9,230 bases of DNA from positions 1 to 9,230 of the forward strand of contig WLQA01000026.1 in NCBI GenBank assembly GCA_009698515.1, read 5' to 3'. A program made the translations under genes and the position numbers. The notes under the pieces were generated by a model. The model had not been told where the DNA came from and did not search any database. It worked only from the letters and a program-made list of their open reading frames with translations. The DNA comes from Actinomycetota bacterium. Lineage in GTDB: Bacteria > Actinomycetota > Actinomycetes > Nanopelagicales > Nanopelagicaceae. Positions 1 to 7,100 of the stretch are shown here, piece after piece (the stretch's first letter is position 1; each line of letters starts with the position of its first letter).

Positions 1-1778
1 AAACACAGAACTGTTTTATATGAGGATTGATCAAAGACCAAGGTTCCAATAGTCATTAATGTGTAGAACCAGCCACGAGTTTGATCGATTGCTTCGCAAA
101 TAAAATCTGCTGGGTAGGTAGCTTTAAATTGTGCCTCTGATCCTGGTTTGTGCGGATAACCCCATTGCGCGAAGGGCATCGCACCAGAGTCATACCAGCA
201 ATCAATAACCTCTGGTACGCGATTCATTACAGATTCACAATCAGTACATTTAAAGGAGATGTCATCAACAAATGGCCGATGTGGATCTAATTTACTTAAC
301 TCCTGGCCGGATAACTTTCCAAGCTCTGCTAATGAGCCAACACAGAGTTGATGTTTGTTTTCACATTGCCAAATTGGCAGCGGCGTACCCCAGTAACGAT
401 TTCGAGAAACCGCCCAGTCAATATTGTTATTTAACCAATCACCATATCTGCCAGTCTTAATGGTTTCAGGATGCCAATCGGTTTTATTATTTTCGCGAAG
501 TAACTCATTTTTAATTGCAGTTGTTTTGATGTACCAAGAGGGTTGTGCGTAATACATCAGAGCTGTATGGCAGCGCCAGCAATGTGGATATGAGTGTTCA
601 AATTGCAAACTCTTGAACATCAAACCACGTTGCTTTAAATCCTTGATTAAATCCTTATCGGCATCTTTAAAGAATTTTCCACCAGCAATCGGAATCTCAG
701 GCTGGAAGTGGCCATCTGGATTTACGGGATTTACCACCGGCAGGTTGTAGCGGCGACATACTTCTAAGTCATCGGCGCCAAAGGCTGGGGATTGGTGCAC
801 CAATCCAGTTCCATCTTCAACTGTTACATAATCTGCTAGCACAACGAAATGTGCATTTGGAATTTCAACAAAATCAAATGGTCTTGAGTAAGTTGTGTGC
901 TCTAACTCCGTACCTTTAAATGTGGCGATAACTTTGCGATCTTCACCAAGTACGGCAGCTAATTCAGTGGCAATTACCAATCTTTCAGTTTTTTCCTCGT
1001 TAACAATCTCTACAACTTGATAATCCACCTTTGGATTTACTGCAACGGCGGTATTGGCAATTAGCGTCCAAGGAGTTGTGGTCCAAACTAAAAGAGTTGC
1101 ATTTAACTCAGCTAATTTTCCAGAGGTAGCTGGGAAGCGTACAAAAACAGAGGGGTCTTTAATAGTTTCATAACCTTGTGCTAATTCATGATCTGATAAT
1201 CCAGTTCCGCAACGTGGACAATATGGAGCAACTCGATGATCTTGTACCAATAAACCTTTATTCCAGATCTGTTGCAGTGACCACCAAACACTTTCGACAT
1301 ACTCCGGTGACATCGTCCAATAAGCCTCATCGAAATCAACCCAGAAGCCCATTCGTTTTGTCATGTCGGTAAATTCATCAACGTGGCGTTGCACAGATTC
1401 ACGACACTTATCATTAAATGCGGCTACTCCAAATTTTTCAATATCGGCCTTACCGGTAAAGCCCAACTCTTTTTCAACTGCAATTTCTACTGGCAAACCG
1501 TGGCAATCCCAACCAGCTTTACGAATTACCTGCTTGCCTTTCATTGTTTGAAAACGTGGAAATAAATCCTTAAATACTCGTGCTTCGATATGGTGAGTTC
1601 CAGGTTTGCCGTTCGCAGTTGGTGGACCTTCGTAAAAACTCCAACGAGGTGCACCATCGCGAGTAGTTACGGATTTTTCAAAAATATTATTTGTGCTCCA
1701 GTATTGAAGAATTTGCGATTCCATTGCCGGTAGATCTATTTGTGCAGATAACGCACTGATCTCTGGCTTATTCTTCAT
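1..1778 (-). CDS. ileS: Isoleucyl-tRNA synthetase, type 2 (N-terminal 592 codons; 3' end outside window)
   Basis: This cytoplasmic class I synthetase charges tRNA-Ile with isoleucine and hydrolyses mischarged valine. Reading from the ATG at 1778 to 1776, the Rossmann domain opens with PPTANGKPGTHH (residues 52-63). GTHH at 60-63 takes the place of the HIGH signature. The CP1 editing domain is recognisable from the Thr-rich WTTTPWTL (232-239) and from GTGLVH followed by FGADD (323-337). Cysteine pairs occur at YCPRC (186-190) and CTDC (511-514). CWYDSGAMPF (527-536) and DQTRGWFYTL (565-574) follow as the polypeptide returns to the catalytic core. The KMSKS loop and the anticodon-binding domain lie beyond the window edge. 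The sequence resembles the eukaryote-like IleRS2 type usual in actinobacteria. A GAAGGG Shine-Dalgarno candidate (1784-1789) sits 5 nt before the ATG. A weak -10-like TAGAAT (1790-1795) is so close that it would give an almost leaderless transcript. Transcription diverges from the dksA-like gene. Identity is very secure; promoter details are not. Confidence 0.97.
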   Translation of the reverse strand, partial: MKNKPEISALSAQIDLPAMESQILQYWSTNNIFEKSVTTRDGAPRWSFYEGPPTANGKPGTHHIEARVFKDLFPRFQTMKGKQVIRKAGWDCHGLPVEIAVEKELGFTGKADIEKFGVAAFNDKCRESVQRHVDEFTDMTKRMGFWVDFDEAYWTMSPEYVESVWWSLQQIWNKGLLVQDHRVAPYCPRCGTGLSDHELAQGYETIKDPSVFVRFPATSGKLAELNATLLVWTTTPWTLIANTAVAVNPKVDYQVVEIVNEEKTERLVIATELAAVLGEDRKVIATFKGTELEHTTYSRPFDFVEIPNAHFVVLADYVTVEDGTGLVHQSPAFGADDLEVCRRYNLPVVNPVNPDGHFQPEIPIAGGKFFKDADKDLIKDLKQRGLMFKSLQFEHSYPHCWRCHTALMYYAQPSWYIKTTAIKNELLRENNKTDWHPETIKTGRYGDWLNNNIDWAVSRNRYWGTPLPIWQCENKHQLCVGSLAELGKLSGQELSKLDPHRPFVDDISFKCTDCESVMNRVPEVIDCWYDSGAMPFAQWGYPHKPGSEAQFKATYPADFICEAIDQTRGWFYTLMTIGTLVFDQSSYKTVLC

Positions 1779-1813
1779 ATTCACCCTTCATTCTAACTTG
1801 ATGCGGGTGGCGG

Positions 1814-1841
1814 TTGGTAATTAAGCATCCCAACGCATAAT
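1814..1841 (+). promoter_or_regulatory. Candidate sigma-70-type promoter for the dksA-like/lspA/rluD transcript
   Basis: TTGGTA (1814-1819) and CATAAT (1836-1841) are separated by 16 bp. They match the TTGACA and TATAAT consensus at 4/6 and 5/6 positions. The predicted start point near 1848 would leave a leader of about 17 nt before the GTG at 1865. This lies in the 86-bp gap between the divergent ileS and dksA-like genes, the only place for a promoter upstream of this gene cluster. It is a call by eye without experimental support. Confidence 0.4.
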
Positions 1842-1846
1842 CTTTG

Positions 1847-1858
1847 CCCCTTCGGGGG
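1847..1858 (+). promoter_or_regulatory. CCCC-UUCG-GGGG hairpin covering the ribosome-binding region of the dksA-like gene
   Basis: CCCC (1847-1850), a TTCG loop (1851-1854) and GGGG (1855-1858) form a perfect 4-bp stem with the exceptionally stable cUUCGg tetraloop. The G run (1854-1859) is the only Shine-Dalgarno-like stretch before the GTG at 1865, with 5 nt spacing, and it can pair with CCUCC through one G-U. The stem would mask it. If transcription starts near 1848, the hairpin sits at the extreme 5' end of the mRNA. A role in translation control or mRNA stability is inferred. There is no U tract, so it is not an intrinsic terminator. Confidence 0.4.
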
Positions 1859-1864
1859 GTATTC

Positions 1865-2659
1865 GTGGCGATTAAGAAGTTATTTAAAAAGAGTAATAAA
1901 AAGGCAGCTGCCAAAAAAGCTACACCTAAAAAAGCCAGTGCTAAAAAAGCACCTGCTAAGAAGGCGCCTGCTAAAAAAGCAGCAGCAAAGAAAGCACCAG
2001 CGAAAAAGGCTGCAACGCGTTCGCCAAATATTGTTAAACCACAAATATCAAAGAAACCTCTTAAAAAAGCACCAGGTAAACCATTTCCAGCAAAATTACA
2101 AACTTCTACCTCTGGTTCGTCAACAACTATTTCTGTTACATCAACGATGCCAAATGCAAATGCAGCGCCAGTAGTTGCAGAGCGACGTTTAACAATGCCA
2201 CCGCCACCAAAGCCAGTTTTAAAATCTAAAAAAGCAGCAGCCCTAAAACCAATCAAGAGTGCACCCGCACCTTTTATTGTTGAAGAGGGCGAAAATGCTT
2301 TTACTGCAACAGAACTTAAATCTCTAAAGAGTGAATTGGGTAAAGATTTAATTAGATTACAAAAAGAGCTAGAGCTTGCTGAAGCTGAGATGGAAGATTT
2401 AGTCGAAGCAGCTGGAGTTGGCGCTGGCGATGATCAAGCAGATGCTGGCGCGAAGACCTTCGAGCGCGAGCATGAAATGTCATTGGTATATAACGCGCGA
2501 GATATGGTGCAGCAAACAGAACGTGCGCTAGAAAGAATTAACAGTAAGACTTATGGCAAGTGCGAAGATTGTGGAAATTACATTGGCAAGGCCAGGCTGC
2601 AGGTATTTCCGCGGGCAACTTTGTGTATGGCATGTAAGCAAAAAGAGGAGCGACGCTGA
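1865..2659 (+). CDS. DksA/TraR-family zinc-finger protein with histone-H1-like Lys/Ala tail
   Basis: The 264-residue product has three parts. Residues 1-51 are a basic tail built of KKAxA pentads. Residues 52 to about 145 are a low-complexity linker rich in Pro, Ser, Thr and Lys, including PPPPKP. The C-terminal part, about residues 150-264, is a DksA/TraR module with an acidic coiled-coil arm. Its tip reads DDQADAGAK, and a second helix contains EREHEMSLVYNARD. A four-cysteine zinc finger (C233, C236, C254, C257) ends the module. DksA proteins enter the RNA polymerase secondary channel and tune initiation; a similar role is inferred here. The tail probably binds nucleic acid. GTG at 1865 is preferred over TTG at 1844, because TTG lies upstream of the predicted transcription start and adds only seven residues. 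The gene sits between ileS and lspA, where Streptomyces also has a DksA-like gene (from memory). The family is certain, the function less so. Confidence 0.88.
   Translation: MAIKKLFKKSNKKAAAKKATPKKASAKKAPAKKAPAKKAAAKKAPAKKAATRSPNIVKPQISKKPLKKAPGKPFPAKLQTSTSGSSTTISVTSTMPNANAAPVVAERRLTMPPPPKPVLKSKKAAALKPIKSAPAPFIVEEGENAFTATELKSLKSELGKDLIRLQKELELAEAEMEDLVEAAGVGAGDDQADAGAKTFEREHEMSLVYNARDMVQQTERALERINSKTYGKCEDCGNYIGKARLQVFPRATLCMACKQKEERR
1898..2017 (+). repeat. Eight tandem 15-bp units encoding KKAxA pentads
   Basis: Residues 12-51 of the DksA-like protein divide into eight exact pentads: KKAAA, KKATP, KKASA, KKAPA, KKAPA, KKAAA, KKAPA and KKAAT. The periodicity is strict in the protein. The DNA units differ at third positions (AAA/AAG for Lys; GCA, GCT, GCC and GCG for Ala). 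This suggests an old repeat kept by selection on the protein, not a fresh slippage product. Similar PAKKA repeats occur in histone H1 tails and in actinobacterial HupB. Confidence 0.85.
2645..2650 (+). promoter_or_regulatory. GAGGAG Shine-Dalgarno sequence that supports the CTG start of lspA
   Basis: GAGGAG lies inside the last codons of the dksA-like gene, 5 nt before CTG at 2656. It is the strongest ribosome-binding site seen in the window, and no canonical start codon is within its reach in the lspA frame. It therefore decides the start. Confidence 0.65.
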
Positions 2660-3144
2660 ATTTTCGCCAGCGTAAGTGGTTAGCACTTACCGCACTAATT
2701 GTTTTCTTGTTGGATTACTCAACCAAAGCTGCTGCAATTAAATTTCTAGCTGATGAGCCAGTAAAGATTCTGGGCAGCTTTTTAAAGTTAAACCTAACCT
2801 TCAACTCTGGTGCCGCATTTAGTTTGGCAAGTAGCGCAACTATTTTGCTATCCACCTTTTCAATGATTGCCGTAGCTGTAATTTTTTACTTCAGTCGAAA
2901 AGTTAAATCTACGCAATGGGCGATCGCACTCGGTCTGGTTTTAGGTGGGGTATTTGGCAATCTTTCCGATCGTATTTTTCGAAATCCGGGCGGTTTGCAA
3001 GGAGAGGTAGTTGATTGGATTCAAATTCCCAATTGGCCAGTGTTTAATATTGCAGACACTGCGGTTGTAAGTGCAGCAGTTTTAATCACAATTTTATCCG
3101 CCAAAAATATAGATTTTTATGGAAGAGACAAAAACGATGAGTGA
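2656..3144 (+). CDS. lspA: Lipoprotein signal peptidase (signal peptidase II), CTG start
   Basis: This inner-membrane aspartyl protease removes signal peptides from diacylglyceryl prolipoproteins. With a CTG start the product has 162 residues, normal for the family. The motifs seen are LDYSTK (19-24), FNSGAAF (49-55), GGVFGNLSDR (97-106) and VFNIADT (129-135). The catalytic aspartates are D105 and D134. Four hydrophobic segments lie at about 6-20, 61-79, 88-105 and 129-147. From the in-frame TAA at 2635 to TTG at 2707 there is no ATG, GTG or TTG. Starting at TTG 2707 would delete nearly all of transmembrane segment 1. CTG at 2656 gives a typical N-terminus and has GAGGAG 5 nt upstream. It overlaps the TGA of the dksA-like gene in the string CTGA, which favours translational coupling. 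Function is very secure; the start rests on this reasoning. Confidence 0.95.
   Translation: MNFRQRKWLALTALIVFLLDYSTKAAAIKFLADEPVKILGSFLKLNLTFNSGAAFSLASSATILLSTFSMIAVAVIFYFSRKVKSTQWAIALGLVLGGVFGNLSDRIFRNPGGLQGEVVDWIQIPNWPVFNIADTAVVSAAVLITILSAKNIDFYGRDKNDE
3121..3127 (+). promoter_or_regulatory. GGAAGAG ribosome-binding site favouring ATG 3137 for the rluD-type gene
   Basis: GGAAGAG lies 9 nt before ATG 3137. The in-frame ATG at 3119 has only A/T-rich sequence upstream. The later start also gives the short N-terminus normal for actinobacterial members of the family. Confidence 0.5.
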
Positions 3145-4075
3145 TCGTGAATTAAGAAGTTTAAGTATTCCCGAGGGCTTAACTGGTGAACGGATAGATG
3201 CTGCATTATCAAGATTACTTGGCCTATCTAGAAATGTGATCGTTGGTTTAATCGAGGCTGGTGAGGTTTCTAAGGATGGTAAAGCTGCCGGTAAATCTCT
3301 AAAGGTAAGTACTGATGACCAAATAGAAATTTTGATGCCAGCGGCGAAGGGTGAAGCTAAATTAACTGCAACCCCAATTGATGGGTTAGAGGTTGTCTAC
3401 GATGATGAGTATGTAATTGTGATTAATAAGCCAGTGGGTATTGCAGCTCACCCAAGTCCTGGTTGGCAAGGCGCAACAGTTGTTGGAGCAATATTTGCAG
3501 CAGGTTATCAACTAGCAACATCGGGGGCGGCCGAGCGACAAGGCGTAGTGCACCGATTAGATGTTGGTACTTCGGGTTTGATGGTGGTTGCAAAAAATGA
3601 AATTGCCTACAGCAACTTAAAAGATCAATTCCGTGATCGCACAGTTTCAAAGGTGTACCACGCATTAGTGCAAGGACATATCGATCCGACAACTGGAACT
3701 ATTGATGCACCGATTGATCGACACCCAAGAGAGGATTACCGGTTTGCTGTTGTTGCAAATGGAAAGCCATCAATTACTCATTACAAAACTCTGGAAGTTT
3801 TTCCTGCGGTATCTCTAATGGAGATTGAATTAGAAACTGGACGCACCCATCAGATCCGAGTTCACTTCTCTGCGCTACATCACCCACTTGTAGGGGATTT
3901 AACTTATGGCGCAGATCCTTCCATCGCGCAACGACTTCAAATTTCCAGACCTTGGCTACACGCAAAAGAATTAGCCTTTAATCACCCGGCAACTGGCGAG
4001 CGAATCTCATTTAATGCGCAATATCCAGCGGATCTGACACGCTCACTTAGCCTGCTGGCCGATAATCAACGCTAG
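3137..4075 (+). CDS. rluD: RluD-type 23S rRNA pseudouridine synthase (RluA family)
   Basis: The enzyme isomerises uridine to pseudouridine in rRNA. E. coli RluD acts on helix 69 of 23S rRNA (positions 1911, 1915 and 1917). The 312-residue product begins with an S4 RNA-binding domain (about residues 12-66, with ERIDAAL and LGLSRN). The catalytic domain includes VINKPVGIAAHPSPG and the family signature GVVHRLDVGTSGL, whose catalytic aspartate is D142. LETGRTHQIRVHFSALHHPL then follows, with GDLTYG just after it. The gene overlaps the end of lspA by 8 nt, and an upstream in-frame ATG at 3119 would add six residues. Overlap and spacing indicate co-transcription with lspA, the same pairing as in many actinobacteria. 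The family is certain. The exact target could be that of RluD or of RluA/RluC, and cannot be read from sequence alone, so the symbol is the best fit. Confidence 0.92.
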   Translation: MSDRELRSLSIPEGLTGERIDAALSRLLGLSRNVIVGLIEAGEVSKDGKAAGKSLKVSTDDQIEILMPAAKGEAKLTATPIDGLEVVYDDEYVIVINKPVGIAAHPSPGWQGATVVGAIFAAGYQLATSGAAERQGVVHRLDVGTSGLMVVAKNEIAYSNLKDQFRDRTVSKVYHALVQGHIDPTTGTIDAPIDRHPREDYRFAVVANGKPSITHYKTLEVFPAVSLMEIELETGRTHQIRVHFSALHHPLVGDLTYGADPSIAQRLQISRPWLHAKELAFNHPATGERISFNAQYPADLTRSLSLLADNQR

Positions 4076-4106
4076 AAATTAACGGCAGTAGTAATCTCAC
4101 CATCCC

Positions 4107-7100
4107 ATGTCTGCCACCTCCAATAAATCCAAAAACGATGAAAATTTTGTGCATCTTCATGTGCATACTGAGTACTCCATGCTTGATGGTGCAGCAAAGA
4201 TCTCTGAACTTGTTGATGAGGTAGCAAAGCAAGAGATGCCCGCCGTGGCGATGACAGATCACGGAAATGTTTTTGGCGCCTTTGAATTTCATAAATTAGC
4301 TAAAAAAGCTGGCGTTAAGCCGATTATTGGAATTGAAGCTTATGTTGCACCGGAATCACGTTTTGATAAAAGAAGAGTGAAGTGGGCAGAAGGTGGGGAA
4401 GATGATGTTTCAGGTGGTGGCGCTTATACCCACATGACATTGTTGGCAGAGGATAACTCTGGCTTATCTAATTTATTTAAACTTTCATCCCTTGCCTCGC
4501 TGGAAGGTTTTTACTACAAACCTAGAATGGATAGAGAGTTACTTTCAAAGTATGCAAAGGGAATTATCGCAACAACTGGTTGTGCCGGCGGTGAGATTCA
4601 AACTCGTCTTCGGATGGGCAATTACAAAGAGGCGATTCGGGCAGCAAGTCAGCTGCAAGATATTTTCGGTAAAGACAATTACTTCTTGGAAATTATGGAC
4701 CACAATATTGATATCGAAAAGCGCACCTTCACCGATCTAATAAAACTTGGTAAAGAGCTAAATATGCCATTACTGGCTACAAATGATTTGCACTATACCC
4801 ATCATGAAGATTCTTCAGCACACGAGGTGCTACTTTGTATTCAATCTGGCTCCACGCTTGCCGATCCAAAACGATTTAAATTTGAAAATTCAGAGTTTTA
4901 TCTAAAAAGTGCTAAACAAATGCGGGAATTATTTAAAGATTTTCCAGAAAGTTGCGATAACACCTTATTAATTGCAGAACGTTGCAATACAACAATGCGC
5001 GAAGGTGAGAATTTACTACCGCGATTTACCGTACCGAATGGTGAAACAGAGGACTCTTGGTTAATTAAACAAGCCAACCTTGGTCTTGCTAAGAAAATGG
5101 CAGGAAAAATTCCACCAAATTATCAAGAGCGATTAGATTTCGAATTAGAAGTCATGATTAAAATGGGATTTCCGGGATACTTTCTTGTTGTTTCAGATCT
5201 TTGTAATCATGCTCGAGAGGTTGGAATTCGAGTTGGTCCCGGCCGTGGATCTGCAGCCGGATCATTGGTTTCATACTCACTGGGAATCACAGGATTAGAT
5301 CCAATTAAATTTGGTCTCTTGTTTGAGCGATTCCTAAATCCAGAACGTATTTCTATGCCAGATATTGATCTGGACTTTGATGAACGCCGGCGCAGCGAAA
5401 TGATTCAATATGCAACAACTAAATATGGTGATGATCGGGTTGCCCAGATCATTACTTATGGAACTATTAAATCTAAACAAGCAATCAAGGATTCCACTCG
5501 TGTGTTGGGATATCCATACGCACTAGGTGAGAAATTAACTAAATCACTACCACCATCAGTTATGGGTAAAGATATTTCATTAGCAGGTGTATTTGATGTT
5601 AATGATGAAAGATATGGCGAAGCATCTGAGCTGCGCACACTTTATGACACTGATCCAGATTCAAAACGTATTGTTGATACCGCACTTGGTATTGAAGGTT
5701 TAAAACGACAGTGGGGAGTGCACGCTGCTGGCGTAATCCTAAGTAAAGAGCCATTACTTGATGTGATTCCGATTCATCGACGTGAGGCAGATGGCGCAAT
5801 CATCACCCAATTTGATATGGGCGCATGTGAAGCAACTGGTTTATTAAAGATGGATTTTCTAGGACTGCGCAACCTTTCAGTATTAGATGATTGCTTAATT
5901 AATATAAAAAATAATTTGGGTAAAGAGGTAATTCTCGAAGATCTGCCATTGTCTGATCAGAAAACCTTTGATCTTTTATCGCGTGGTGACACCTTAGGAG
6001 TTTTCCAATTAGATAGCGCGCCAATTCGTGCATTACTTCGCTCAATGGCACCAGATAGTTTTGAAGATATCTCAGCGGTAATTGCACTTTATCGACCAGG
6101 TCCGATGGGTGAAGATTCACATAACAAATACGCCGATTATAAAAATGGTCGAAAGTTGCCGGTGCCGATTCATCCAGAGCTTGAGCAACCGTTGAATGAA
6201 ATTCTTAAAGATACATACGGATTAATTGTTTATCAGGAACAGGTGTTGGCGATTGCTCGAAAGGTTGCTGGCTTCTCGCTTGGCCGTGCGGATTTATTGC
6301 GTAAAGCAATGGGTAAGAAGAATAAGGAAATCCTAGATAAAGAGCGCGTGCACTTTGAATCTGGCATGAAAGAAAATAAGTTCTCCGCCGATGCGGTAGA
6401 AAAATTATGGCAAACTCTTATTCCATTCTCGGATTATGCATTTAACCGTGCCCACAGCGCCGGATATGGATTACTTTCGTTTTGGACCGCCTACTTAAAG
6501 GCTAATTATCCAACTGAATACATGGCAGCGCTATTAACAAGTGTTCGCGATGATAAAGATAAAAGCGCGTTGTATCTAAATGAGTGCCGCCGAATGGGCA
6601 TAAAGGTACTGCCACCAGATGTAAATGAATCAGATTCTGAATACACCCCACGCGGTACTGATATTCGCTTTGGTTTAACCGCAATTAGAAATGTTGGCGA
6701 AAATGTAGTTGCATCCATAATCGCAAATCGGATTTCTAAGGGTAAGTATCAAAATTTCGGAGATTTCTTAACTAAAGTCGATGCTTTAGTTTGTAATAAG
6801 AAAACCATCGAATCCTTAGTAAAAGCAGGCGCATTTGATTCATTAAAGCACTCCAGAAAAGGATTAATGTTGGTATATCTAGAAGGTATAGATGCAGTTT
6901 CTGAAGCTAAGCGCGCAGAAGCAATAGGTCAGTTTGATTTGTTTGGTGTTGAAACTTCTGCAACTTCAGTAAGTGGTTTGGCAATTGAAATCCCGATGGG
7001 TGAGTGGGAGAAATCAATGCTGCTTTCCTATGAGCGAGAGATGTTGGGGCTTTATGTTTCCGATCATCCATTACTTGGAATTGAACACATTATTAGGGCC

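Noticed and set aside
272..1565. Short plus-strand open frames of about 60 codons inside ileS
   Set aside because: They are antisense to strongly conserved synthetase motifs and have no features of their own.
1779..1864. T-box leader for ileS, common ahead of actinobacterial ileS
   Set aside because: The gap is only 86 bp and I see no TGGNACC-type T-box sequence on the minus strand.
1844..1864. TTG 1844 as start of the dksA-like gene
   Set aside because: It lies within a few bases of the -10-like box, upstream of the expected transcription start, and adds seven residues with no family resemblance.
1768..2256. A 162-codon open frame on the minus strand opposite the dksA-like gene
   Set aside because: Its Ala/Phe-rich sequence is just the complement of the Lys/Ala repeats; it also overlaps the ileS start, has no recognisable domain, and the plus-strand protein is clearly real.
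2707..2709. TTG 2707 as start of lspA
   Set aside because: It would remove nearly all of the first membrane segment and has no ribosome-binding site, whereas CTG 2656 has both.
3119..3121. ATG 3119 as start of the rluD-type gene
   Set aside because: It has no ribosome-binding site and lengthens the overlap with lspA; ATG 3137 has GGAAGAG 9 nt upstream. The choice is likely but not certain.
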